Source: Nemertoderma westbladi
Taxonomy: Eukaryota > Xenacoelomorpha > Nemertodermatida > Nemertodermatidae
DNA length: 21,127 bases
Assembly: GCA_032718475.1 (NCBI GenBank)
Contig: JAUCBJ010006575.1
Coordinates: forward strand, 1 to 21,127
Direction: 5' to 3'
Made by a program: the position numbers and the translations under genes. The notes under the pieces were generated by a model that saw only the letters and a program-made list of their open reading frames with translations, was not told the origin of the DNA and made no database searches. Positions 9,465-18,029 of the stretch are shown here, in pieces; positions within the stretch are counted from its first letter, which is position 1, and every line of letters starts with the position of its first letter.

Positions 9465-9731
9465 GTTATTCTCCAAACAAAAGATATAGACACACCGATA
9501 TTGGTGGTTGGAAGTAAAATCGATCTGTACGAATCGCGGGTGCTTTCGAGACGTTGTGTCTTTAATTTAGTAAAAAAATCTTGGAAATGTGATTATATAG
9601 AGTGTTCCGCCATGTTCAACTGGCAGATTGTGAACGTGTTCAAAGAAACTCTACGAAGAATCGAAGTTAATGGAAATGGTAACGGAACATCCAATGGTTT
9701 ACTAACACACAGACGCTGTACCATTATGTGA
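9465..9731 (+). CDS. RASL10: Terminal coding exon of a RASL10-like Ras-family small GTPase
   Basis: A 3' splice acceptor (TTTCAG, ending 9464) is followed by an open frame, phase 0 if the frame is read from GTT at 9465, to TGA at 9729-9731: 88 codons. The protein shows ILVVGSKIDL, the G4 guanine-specificity region, and YIECSAMFNWQI, the G5 region. KKSWKCDYIECSA followed by NW is characteristic of RASL10A/B, and the C-terminus RRCTIM is a CAAX-type prenylation box preceded by basic residues, as in that family. Ras-like 10 proteins are small membrane-associated GTPases of unclear signalling role. G1-G3 (P-loop, switches) would be on upstream exons not seen here. The usual G4 asparagine of NKxD is serine (SKID), and the final K of ECSAK is methionine. 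A weak ATTAAA poly(A) signal lies at 9783-9788. A glycine/asparagine repeat (NGNGNGTSNG) precedes the CAAX box. Confidence 0.8.
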   Translation, partial: VILQTKDIDTPILVVGSKIDLYESRVLSRRCVFNLVKKSWKCDYIECSAMFNWQIVNVFKETLRRIEVNGNGNGTSNGLLTHRRCTIM

Positions 9732-10540
9732 TTAGTACAGTAGTACACAACCCATATATTATTGTTACATTATAGGGTTATCATTAAAAGATATACCACA
9801 TATTACTGTTGATAAATTTTTGATATAATTTACCTGTCATGTGATATTATATTACATCTAAATTACCAAACACAACAAAAGTACTGCGTTCATCTAATGT
9901 TATTTCGGGACTCAATTGTGAATTCTCACACAACTCACATTGTGAATAATATTTGCTTTTAGAGATAGTTGAATATGAAATAATAATTATGTATGCATTT
10001 AAATTCAAATATCCAAATACAATGTGATGTGTATACGTATATATGAATGTATGTAATTTTCTAACATATTAAGAAGTGTGTTGCACGTAATGAATATTGA
10101 AATTAATTTTGTACAATTTTGGCACATTTGAAAAATAAGTCCTAACATAAGTTGTTAATGAACATTAGAGGCATAGCATTATTACTATGCAACCCATTTA
10201 AGATTCTAACCATGTCTAATCGGAAAAAGACTGAGGAACGAATGAAAGCCGCCCCAATATTCGATTATAACAACAACATTTCCATTGGGTAAGGAAGTGG
10301 AGGAGAGCCAGCCCTCTTAATTTTTTACTTTATATTACGCGATCAATTTTCACTCGTCATGAACCCAACATGTATGTAACCTTTTGTTAAATTTGTTGGC
10401 TATGCGTTTGCGGCTGTTTGGGCGGGCATGTGGTACACTTTTCACACTGAAACATTTTGGTTGTGAAATGTTAGGCCTACCAGTACTGCTGCACTCAGCA
10501 CTGTCTGACTGTACTGTAAAATCATAATTTAAGGGGGGAC
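9732..10540 (+). other. 3' untranslated region and downstream AT-rich flank of the GTPase gene
   Basis: No further coding signal is seen. The likely transcript end is shortly after ATTAAA at 9783-9788, but other sites further on cannot be excluded. The rest is AT-rich and unannotatable. Confidence 0.4.
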
Positions 10541-10640
10541 ACAATCTGCGGAGGGGGGACAGAATCCGTTAGCGGATTCGGTCCCCCCGGACAGCCGGAC
10601 TGTATCCGCGTGGTGACAGATTCCGCTGTTACACCGGCAT
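10532..10640. repeat. G/C-rich island with perfect hairpin and iterated AATCCG motifs
   Basis: In AT-rich surroundings, GGGGGGACACAATCTGCGG is followed by a 36-bp inverted repeat at 10553-10588 (GGGGGGAC, A, GAATCCG, loop TTAG, CGGATTC, G, GTCCCCCC). Related ATCCGC / ATTCCGC pieces follow to about 10630. The stem is perfect apart from an A/G mismatch. A structured repeat end is likely; its family is unknown. Confidence 0.7.
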
Positions 10641-10800
10641 GTAATAGATAGCTACGTACAGCTGTAGTAGGCCTTATTCAAATATTTATTTTAACATGTT
10701 TCAGTTCCGTTCAATAACGGGAGGGTACAATATAGGCTAGATGAATACCGGTACTTAACGGTTCAATTTGTTTCAGTTATGGCCAAGTCTGCTTATTGAA

Positions 10801-10934
10801 AAGAGTAAAATTATTTGGAGAGGTAAAGAGTCAAATTATTGAAAAAGTTAAAGAGTAAAATTATTGAAAAAGGTAAAGAGTAAAATTATTTGGAAGGTAT
10901 AAAGACTGAAAGAGTAAAATTATTTAATTAAGGT
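10801..10934 (+). repeat. ~25-bp tandem repeat, about 5 copies
   Basis: The unit is AAAGAGTAAAATTATTGAAA followed by AAGGT, with variants (TTTGGAGAGGT, TTTGGAAGGTAT). Copies start near 10801, 10825, 10850, 10875 and 10910. Confidence 0.85.
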
Positions 10935-10984
10935 AAAAGGGAAAAGGCCGCAAATCACCACCGTATCTGGACGAATAATTTACA

Positions 10985-11760
10985 GTAAATTTATGTATTT
11001 GTGCTACCTGCAGACCTTGGCCAGGAATGCAGTCAGGTTCTCGCAGGACGCCCAGGATTACATCAGGATTACATCAGGTCAGGTCAGGTATTCTAGGTCA
11101 TTGATCAAGAATACTTGCCACCTCCATGCAGCATAAAGGAGGTGCCTCCTGTAGCTGCATAGACCCTCTTACTAGGGCAAATTTAGTCATGTAACTAGGA
11201 CCCCCTTCGTTCTGGGATAAGGACACCCTTGGTCCTGGATTAAGGACCCATATACTTGGCTGCAGGGGTATATGGCCTGGCCAGGCAGATGGTGATCTAC
11301 CAATGGCTGGTCAGGAGTAGAGTGTTCTCATGTCCACTCTGAGTGCACTTCACTGCGACCTGCACCTGGCTACTACTACTAGGATCGGCATGCTGCATTG
11401 CAGCTGCATTTTTAAGAATGCTGTGCCGGCTTGTCAACAAAATTGCACCGCCACAACTCCCTATGTTCGCGGTATTTCAACTTTTCATAACGCGAGTTGA
11501 ATATTTTTTGTACTTATTTAAAATGATTATTCCGATATCACTACTGGGTGCGGGACCATGGGTTTTGGGCACATTCTATGAACTGGGGGCGATTTATGGG
11601 CGAATATTGGGGCGACTTACAGGGTACGGGACTCATTTCATGTATATAAGGGCCAGGGGGGAAGGAAAAGTTAAGCAGTATTCAGGTTTACCTGACTACT
11701 ATTAGGCCTAGCCAACTTCCTGCTGCCTGTAGAGGAGGATTTGGTAACTCGCTAGGTCTA
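10985..11760 (+). other. GC-richer patch leading into the nested tandem array; possible LTR-like or spacer sequence
   Basis: Base composition shifts upward here and stays high to about 12.6 kb. There are short internal duplications (CATCAGGATTACATCAGG; CTGGGATAAGGAC and CTGGATTAAGGAC) and a stem CACCTCC...GGAGGTG near 11120-11150. An open frame of about 120 codons (11343-11705, GTG start) begins with a hydrophobic stretch, but it matches nothing I know and is not annotated as a gene. A TATA-like element lies near its end. Together with the downstream array this could be the promoter, R and U5 part of a solo LTR, or spacer-type DNA; neither is proven. Confidence 0.3.
11643..11650 (+). promoter_or_regulatory. 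TATA-box-like element
   Basis: TATATAAG followed by a G-rich stretch resembles a strong RNA polymerase II TATA box. A start about 30 bp on would fall near AGTTAAGCAGTATTCAGG, upstream of the GC-rich tandem array. No gene body is identified, so this is a sequence resemblance only. Confidence 0.25.
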
Positions 11761-11767
11761 AAGGACA

Positions 11768-12583
11768 AGGACTGCCCTTAGCGGTCCCTGGCCAACAGCA
11801 GTTATTACGAGCCTGAAAAGGACATCGGAAAGTCTGCTGCTTGTGTCAGGGATTTGCGATGGGAAACGACGACAGACCCCGTAGCCAAGCCATACTGGTT
11901 CTCGATGATCGTTCCCTTCGGGGTTCGTGAGGGGTGGGACGGACACGCGAAAGGGTCGACCGACTTACAGAGGAAGGGTTTGACGAGGACTGCCCTTAGC
12001 GGTCTCTGGTCAACAGCAGTTATTACGAGCCTGAAAAGGACATCGGAAAGTCTGCTGCTTGTGCCAGGGATTTGCGACGGGAACCGACGACAGACCCCTT
12101 AGCCAAGCCGTACTGGTTCTCGATGATCGTTCCCTTCGGGGTTTGTGAGGGGTGGGACGGACACGCGACGGGGTCGAAAGACAGAGGACTGGACTCTACT
12201 GGCCTACCGACTGTTCGGAGCAGTTTCTTGGCCGCCGAAGCGACTATGAGCCTGAATAAGGACTCGGAAAGCCTAGGTGGTTGGGTCTCTGCGATGAACC
12301 GACGGACCCCTAGCCAAGCCGTACTGGTTCTCAATGATCGTTCCCTTCGGGGCTCGTGAGGGGTGAGACGGACACGCGAACGGGTCCACCGACACGACAG
12401 ACTCCTAGCCAAGCCGTACTGGTTCTCGATGACCGATCCCTTCGGGGTTCGAGAGGGGTGGTACGGATACGCGACAGAGTCTACCGACTGGACCAACCCT
12501 TAGCCAAGCCGTACTGGTTCTCGATGATCGTTCCCTTCAGGGTTCGTGAGGGGTGGGACGGACACGCGACAGGGTCGACCGAC
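11768..12583 (+). repeat. GC-rich nested tandem repeat: 82-bp core five times, inside ~218/211/95-bp units
   Basis: A conserved ~82-bp core (starts AGCCAAGCC, includes GTTCCCTTCGGGG with a UUCG-type loop, ends GACGGACACGCGA and a GTCGACCGAC-like tail) begins at 11883, 12101, 12312, 12407 and 12502. The first two cores sit in near-identical 218-bp units (11768-11985 and 11986-12203). The third unit is diverged and about 211 bp. The last two are shortened to about 95 bp. Frames stay open on both strands for 80-157 codons only because the core repeats, so I do not call genes. The core is conserved better than the sequence between cores, which suggests recent expansion or constraint on the core. 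The origin is unknown: inside of an LTR, spacer DNA or satellite. Confidence 0.85.
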
Positions 12584-12865
12584 ACCGACACTACGGCACC
12601 AAGACTAGGACCGAGGGAAAATCTGGGGAACATTAGTTAGGCTAAAATCTGAGCGAACAGTGGGTAATTAAATAATTTACTGTAGGGATTTATATTGTCG
12701 TGTATTATTATTGTGAATAAGTTGGTGTATATTGGTTTGGGGAAGCCCAATTTATTCTCAATCAGGGTTCAGTGAGATTAACTGCATTAAAGAATATATC
12801 CAACCAATGCAGCTTTTTCTCAACCGCAATCTTGCATCTAAGAAATTATTCCTTCTCCACAATCA
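12584..12865. other. Short non-coding stretch
   Basis: I see no gene. It returns to AT-rich composition after about 12640 and joins the GC-rich array to the RT remnant. Confidence 0.4.
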
Positions 12866-13725
12866 ATATCCGGTGACTGGCCGGGATTCCGTGGTCTGTA
12901 AAGTTCCGCCTCCAGCATCGGCGTTTTTCCCCCATGGTGTCGGGAATAACGGCAACACCCTATCACCCATGACATTTGCTAGATCATCCGCATCTTTAAG
13001 GCCAGTGTCCTTTAAGATGCGTTTCAAGAAAGTCATGGGCTGCCATCATGCTTATTCACTCCATGAGACTGCCAAAGTACAAGATTATGCACTGGCTGGT
13101 CCTCACGGCGAAAGCAATGTCCTGCAAAGTGGAGGCGATTTTGTTCTAGTGTCGAGCTTGGGGGGACCAATGAGACTCCTCCAATGTTATATAGTGTCTG
13201 GTTGGAGATGTGTGCATTGTACTTGACACAATGAACCCGGCGTAGCATTCTTGTGAATGTGCCATCCAGAGATTGGGTGTCCTCAGCAGTTAGAGCCCAG
13301 CATGGACTCCCGTAGAGGAGTACTGGAACTACTGCTGCTCTAAATAATCGGACCTTAAGTTTCCGATTAATTCTCGGTGACTTCCAAATCCTGGAAAGCC
13401 TATTCAAGGCTGCCCATGCCTTTCCCTTACGTATTCGAAGGTCCTCATCTGACTTCCGGATCCATGATCCCAGGTAACAGAAGTCATCCACATGCTCAAG
13501 CATACCATCCTTTGAGCTTATGCTCATCCGATCAGAGACTTGCTGAGGACTTTCAAAGTTAACTGTCAAAATTTTGGTCTTTCTGGAATTAATAAAAAGA
13601 CCAACACTAGAAGCAGCATGTTCTAATGAGCTGAGGAGCCGTTGGGCTCCCTCTAATGATTCTGAGAGTACTCCTAAGTCATCAGCAAAGTCTAGATCAG
13701 TTAGGTACGGTGGCTGATTTAGGCC
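12866..13725 (-). pseudogene. Non-LTR retrotransposon reverse transcriptase remnant (family B, copy 1)
   Basis: On the minus strand, homology starts with LTDLDFADDLGVLSESLEGA (catalytic FADD; 13705-13650) and continues through GLFINSRKTK, DDFCYLGSWIRKS, the KAWAALNRLSRIWKS stretch, VPVLLYGSPCWALT, and HFAGHCFRRED to LVLWQSHGVN. At about 13033-13045 the frame is lost by a one-base deletion in the GRPMT-type motif. The neighbouring frame resumes with MTFLKRILKDTGLKDADDL and stays open to about 12867. N-terminal RT blocks and the endonuclease are missing. It belongs to the same family as 19604-20080, and is distinct from the RT at 2.9-3.9 kb. Inactive. Confidence 0.85.
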
Positions 13726-13744
13726 AATTTGATTTTTTTTTCTC

Positions 13745-13991
13745 GATTTGCAAATCAGTTTAATAGCAATTAAAAATAGCCAATCACAGCTTCAGAATAG
13801 CTTGAAATCTTTTTTAGGATTTGCAAATCGGTTTTTAGTAAATACGAGTGACGAATAGCTTGAAATCTTTTTTAGGATTTGCTAATCGGTTTTTAGCAAA
13901 TATTAGTGAAGAATAGCTTGCAATCTTTTTTAGAATTTGCAAATCGATTTTTATAAATACGAGTGACGAATAGCTTGAAATCTTTTTAAGC
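13745..13991 (+). repeat. 58-bp tandem repeat, ~3.5 copies, each with an octamer-like palindrome, upstream of the integrase
   Basis: Units start GAATAGCTTG at 13795, 13853, 13911 and (partial) 13968. Each full unit contains GATTTGCAAATC or a one- or two-base variant (13818-13829, 13876-13887, 13934-13945); a further perfect copy lies at 13745-13756. GATTTGCAAATC is a perfect 12-bp palindrome that resembles POU/octamer sites (ATTTGCAT). The array ends about 165 bp before the integrase ATG, where a promoter or transposase-binding subterminal repeats would be expected. Confidence 0.85.
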
Positions 13992-14157
13992 CAATCAAAT
14001 AACTCCAGGTTGCCTCATGCTGTGCTGGTAGCGTACTGGAGGGAAATTCAAATTCAACAATCAATGGATTACACATTCCGATCCCATTTTTGTATTGTTA
14101 GTCTACCCTGTATCATACTCTTTAGACCTTTTCTGTTTATTCTAAAATTATTTGGAA

Positions 14158-15315
14158 ATGGCTAATCCATCAGGCAGTACCGGTACCGGATATGTTCAAT
14201 CATTGTGCGAGAACTACTGGCTTGGTTTTACTCATAGCGAGATTCTAAGGCTGTTAGAAAGCCGTGGATTTTCTGTAAGTAGTCGAACTCTCAGACGTGA
14301 TTTATCCGAGATGGGACTGGTAAGACGCTTTGAAGTTTCAAACTTGCCAATAATTATTGATGCCATATTTATAGAAATTAGCAAGTCAGAGTATGGTACA
14401 GGTCGTGGATATCGACAAATTCAGAGAGCACTAATGTACGAGCATAACGTTTATGCTCCGCGGAATCTGGTTTGTAAACTGTTAAATATTATTCAACCAA
14501 ATGAAGTAAGCAGCAGAATAAATGGTATAGTGTGTCGGCGTACATATATATCTAAAGGCCCAAATTATATAATGCATATAGACGGATGGGATAAACTCAA
14601 GGTGTTTGGTTTAGCAGTCCACGGCGCCATCGACGGGTACAGCCGCAAAATCCTGTGGCTGCAATGCCACTATTCTAACAACGATCCTTTTATAGTCGCC
14701 CAGTACTTCTATGATTGGGTAAGTTCAAACGTAGGTGTCCCATATATTATTCGGAGCGACCGGGGTACAGAGAATGTCAATATAGAATTGATACAAAAAG
14801 TACTACGATTAAATGGAGAGGAGGTCAATAGTTCCCCGGCTTATTTATATGGAAAATCATCGCGAAACCAGCGAATCGAAAGCTGGTGGAGTAAATTTCC
14901 TCAGTTGGGTATGGATGACTGGCTTAACCACTTTACAATTCTTGAATCAAACGGGACTCTGGACACGTCATCTACTTTACACATTGAACTTGTACGATTT
15001 ACATACATGAACTACTTACAACGTACCCTTAATAATATTCAGGTGTGTTGGAATAGCCATAGACTCCATAAAAGTGGTTTAACTGCACCCGGAGGTAAAC
15101 CAACTCTTTTATACATGGACGATCCTAACTATCTACAATTCATCACAATTTCCGATCTAACTTCGCTTCAGAGGTTTACCAGCAAAGTGGAAACCTGTAA
15201 TTTGGCCGTACAACAATTGTGCCAGGACTATTTGCACAACAATAATATAAACTTCCATTGTCAACCAGATAGTTGCACATCACTGAACGATTCCTTCAAA
15301 TATTCGGATATTTGA
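14158..15315 (+). CDS. IS3-like DDE integrase/transposase (IS3EU-type DNA transposon), intact
   Basis: The frame opens after a TAA at 14143-14145; the first ATG is at 14158 and the stop TGA at 15313-15315, giving 385 aa. In the numbering from that ATG, residues ~10-58 are a helix-turn-helix-like region (HSEILRLLESRG, then SSRTLRRDLSEMG). Residues ~80-108 (GRGYRQIQRAL) resemble the GYRRI region of bacterial IS3 transposases. The core follows: D142 in HIDGWDKL with GAIDGYSRKILW after it, D201 in SDRGTEN, and E241 in NQRIESWW. The spacing D-58-D-39-E fits an rve-type catalytic triad with all three acids present. The product would cut and join element ends in the nucleus. There are no introns and no stops. 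The gene is convergent with the HECT ligase at 15828-18029, and a candidate AATAAA lies at 15572-15577. A domesticated host copy is the alternative. Confidence 0.85.
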   Translation: MANPSGSTGTGYVQSLCENYWLGFTHSEILRLLESRGFSVSSRTLRRDLSEMGLVRRFEVSNLPIIIDAIFIEISKSEYGTGRGYRQIQRALMYEHNVYAPRNLVCKLLNIIQPNEVSSRINGIVCRRTYISKGPNYIMHIDGWDKLKVFGLAVHGAIDGYSRKILWLQCHYSNNDPFIVAQYFYDWVSSNVGVPYIIRSDRGTENVNIELIQKVLRLNGEEVNSSPAYLYGKSSRNQRIESWWSKFPQLGMDDWLNHFTILESNGTLDTSSTLHIELVRFTYMNYLQRTLNNIQVCWNSHRLHKSGLTAPGGKPTLLYMDDPNYLQFITISDLTSLQRFTSKVETCNLAVQQLCQDYLHNNNINFHCQPDSCTSLNDSFKYSDI

Positions 15316-15827
15316 AAGATTGTTTTATACGAGATTTAAGCCGCTTTTAAGTATTGTGTTTAGACAACAAATTATATTATTATTGATTATAACATACATA
15401 ATAACACAACAATAATTTTTAATGAAAAATTATATAATTCTAATTAATAATTCTAATTATTTAATATTTAGAAAATTATAATGATATCAATATATTATAA
15501 TTATATATATATAATATATATAATATACTGGTAATATATTTATATTATTATATATTAATATATGTTATTATAATAAAGACTAGCAGTATTTTACCTGCAA
15601 TGCAAGTAACAAACTGCAAGTATTATTAATTTATGTTGATTAGCAGATTGATTTCTATTGATTGAGTAACACAACACAGTTTTGGTATATTACAAAGGCA
15701 CTGTATGAATCAGTTAAAAAAAACAAGCACTACAAAAAATTATATACATTAGTTTAGTTATTTCTAAAATAGAATTTCTTAATCTTTTGATACCATTTCA
15801 ATACATCAAACGTTTGTATGTATATAT
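15316..15827. other. AT-rich spacer between convergent integrase and HECT genes
   Basis: This is extremely AT-rich, especially 15410-15575, with TA-repeat and self-complementary ATATATA runs. It serves as the 3' flank of both genes. No ORF is of interest. Confidence 0.6.
15572..15577 (+). terminator. Candidate poly(A) signal AATAAA for the integrase transcript
   Basis: This is the canonical hexamer about 257 nt after the integrase stop, at the end of the AT-rich tract. AT-rich context makes a chance match likely. Confidence 0.4.
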
Positions 15828-18029
15828 TTATGGCAGTCCAAATCCTTGACTTTCAATAATATCAGCCGAAAAAGCTATACAAAATTCAGTGCTGCTGCCG
15901 TTCAAATATCGGCTATTTAACGGTAAGTTAATTATGCAAGCGCACGTATCGGCCCTAATGCGCCTTCGAGAATCACTCGTTTCAAAAAATCTAAGTTCCC
16001 CAATAAAATTAGCAAAACGTGAACCACTGCCAAACTGCAGTATGTCAGATAACGTAATAGTTTTACTTTCTTCTTCACCCGAAAATTGATTTACTATATT
16101 TACTGATACAGTTCCATTAGCTGCCTTCCTGAGTAGTTGATGGAACTTAAATGTTAGTTGGGTTTCTTTTTCACGTTGGTTTGATCTAAGTTCAGATGTA
16201 TAGGCGGGTAAGAAACAGTTTTTAGCATCCTCGTAGGTAACATCCACGTGTATAAGTTCTTGAAGACTTTCATCGGGATATTTGCAGAGAATTTCACGCA
16301 CTCCAAACTCCTCTAGACCCCTTTGGAAACTCGAAATCTCTTCTCCTACAGAACTAACCAGAATGTGTCGGCAAAGTGTACTAACTACTTCTTCTTTATC
16401 TTCCAGCTTAAACTTCGGCTTAATTAATCCCATATCAAATCGTTCTGGGAACGTATTAATTTCATTTTGAAACTTTGCGTCATCATTCGCATTTGCAATT
16501 GCAAGTAATTTTTCTCTAATATCCTCATCTAAAGGTATTTCATCAACATTTGGACTTAATTTTAACCCCAGAATAGCTCGAGCAACGGTCTCACAAAAGA
16601 AATGTGGCCCAGCTGCACCATTAACAAAGGCAATTGCAACAAGTTTACCCAGAAAGTAGTATAGATCGAGGGAACTTAGATTGTGACGGGATGTATATGA
16701 TGGATAAGATCCACGGAAGAGGTTGGATGGTTGCGAATTAAAGAAAATCGTCAATAATTCTCGGGTTGGCCCACCAGTATCAGTCCCATCTTCTCCAATA
16801 AATTTGACCATTATTTGTGGTGAAGTGATTGGTAATTCCGCCATAAGTTCATAAACGCTATCTACTACTCGACTACGTGGGACCTCAAATACGCTATACT
16901 GGCACTGATCTTCGCTTCTATACTTATCCATTATATCCTCAAACGCATTTCTGAAACTTAATGGTAATTCAGGTTGAGTTTCACTGTTTTCTAAAGCATC
17001 GATATCTTCGTTTATAGGCCTACTCTGTTTGATTGCAGAACAATTGATAAAATTGTTCTGGTTTCGGGGTCTAGACAAACCACAAACAGCACATACCAAC
17101 TGGCGATCAGACATCCTAGGCAATGGATCATTAAAACTATGGGCAGGTCCCTCACCTCCTGTTAGAATTATGGGATTCATTATAGAGCTGCCAACATTTT
17201 CTTCTGCTTGAACTTGAACCACCATTGAAACTGGATTTATTTCAACAGTGTCTTCAACATCATCATGAACCATGCTATGAAATGCAAAGCTACTTTGGTT
17301 AGTAGTACCTTCTACGTCTTCTTCCTTTAATGTTGCCAGTATTGTAAGGCGGGGCATACCAACAACATGTTTGATATAACTACCGAACAAACTAGATTCT
17401 GGTATAATGTCACCAACTGGGTTACATAATACAAAGTTATATCGACTTAGCCTATAATCTCGGTTACAACGTTTCAAACAAGGGCTTTCCCCACCAGGAA
17501 ACAACATTTCCACCACGCTAGCCTGTATCTCAGCAATTGTGTTGTCCACGTTAACATCGCAACGAAATGAGGTCGAAGCTCCAAGTGCATTACGAATCAA
17601 TGTAGGTGTACCGCTGGTTTCATTCTTCACTTTAAAACTGAATATGACCTTCCTCTCCAAGTATCTAGGGTGACCTCGTGCCACTCGCCCACCTCGACGC
17701 CGGTTTCTACGAATTCTAACACTGACAATGACAGAACGTACTGGTATAGGAGCAGTAGTTGTAGGCCTATTGATAACATTAGCTGTGGAACTATTGTTAC
17801 CGGTAGTAGGTGTTGCAGTGAATACATCCCCGGCCCCGGCGTCTGAAGTACCACTACCAGTACCCATCCTAGGCCTATTACCGGTAGGCCTACCATTATT
17901 TATTCCTGCAGCAGCTATCATTTCTAAAAGATTACTCCTTAGAGTTGAAAGATGACCGCGTTCATTTTCGCCAACCCGATGAGAAGTTCGTTGCTGTGCC
18001 GTGGTCTGTCTATCTCCAGCTTCAGACAT
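15828..18029 (-). CDS. HECT-domain E3 ubiquitin ligase (G2E3-like), intronless and intact
   Basis: An uninterrupted 733-codon frame starts at ATG 18029 (A at -3). Residues 1-100 are low-complexity, rich in G/T/N/R, with an arginine-rich patch at ~104-118 (RIRRNRRRGGR) that could act as a nuclear signal. Residues ~125-235 form a compact domain I do not recognise. A short CAVCGLSRP segment at ~313-321 has two cysteines. The HECT domain occupies ~360-733: N-lobe with GEDGTDTGGPTREL (412-425) and LDLYYFLGKLVAIA, and C-lobe with RFANFIGEL and the active-site block DTCACIINLPL. C696 aligns with the catalytic Cys of the TCxxxxxLP motif. The C-terminus ends GFGLP, as in HECT ligases. It would transfer ubiquitin through a thioester intermediate. 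The best family resemblance is to the multicopy G2/M-phase-specific E3 ligase-like proteins of fishes and invertebrates. Lack of introns and the convergent integrase suggest transposon cargo. Confidence 0.85.
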   Translation of the reverse strand: MSEAGDRQTTAQQRTSHRVGENERGHLSTLRSNLLEMIAAAGINNGRPTGNRPRMGTGSGTSDAGAGDVFTATPTTGNNSSTANVINRPTTTAPIPVRSVIVSVRIRRNRRRGGRVARGHPRYLERKVIFSFKVKNETSGTPTLIRNALGASTSFRCDVNVDNTIAEIQASVVEMLFPGGESPCLKRCNRDYRLSRYNFVLCNPVGDIIPESSLFGSYIKHVVGMPRLTILATLKEEDVEGTTNQSSFAFHSMVHDDVEDTVEINPVSMVVQVQAEENVGSSIMNPIILTGGEGPAHSFNDPLPRMSDRQLVCAVCGLSRPRNQNNFINCSAIKQSRPINEDIDALENSETQPELPLSFRNAFEDIMDKYRSEDQCQYSVFEVPRSRVVDSVYELMAELPITSPQIMVKFIGEDGTDTGGPTRELLTIFFNSQPSNLFRGSYPSYTSRHNLSSLDLYYFLGKLVAIAFVNGAAGPHFFCETVARAILGLKLSPNVDEIPLDEDIREKLLAIANANDDAKFQNEINTFPERFDMGLIKPKFKLEDKEEVVSTLCRHILVSSVGEEISSFQRGLEEFGVREILCKYPDESLQELIHVDVTYEDAKNCFLPAYTSELRSNQREKETQLTFKFHQLLRKAANGTVSVNIVNQFSGEEESKTITLSDILQFGSGSRFANFIGELRFFETSDSRRRIRADTCACIINLPLNSRYLNGSSTEFCIAFSADIIESQGFGLP

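Noticed and set aside
11343-11705. 120-codon ORF with a hydrophobic N-terminus
   Set aside because: It starts with GTG and has no family resemblance. It lies in a GC-richer repeat-like patch next to a tandem array where long chance frames are common.
11883-12583. tRNA or other polymerase III gene in the 82-bp core (GGTTCTCGATGATC resembles a B box)
   Set aside because: There is no A box at the proper distance, no cloverleaf, and no T-run terminator after the core.
11854-12640. Overlapping ORFs of 80-157 codons on both strands, including a repeated PSHPSRTPKGT-type peptide
   Set aside because: They are a direct consequence of the 82-bp core repeating with few stops. Frames are open on both strands at once and none has a start, domain or composition of its own.
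12871-13720. Target-site duplication around RT copy 1 (CGGTGACTG near 12871 and CGGTGGCTG near 13709)
   Set aside because: Only nine bases with one mismatch, and the right-hand copy overlaps the RT homology. Not distinguishable from chance.
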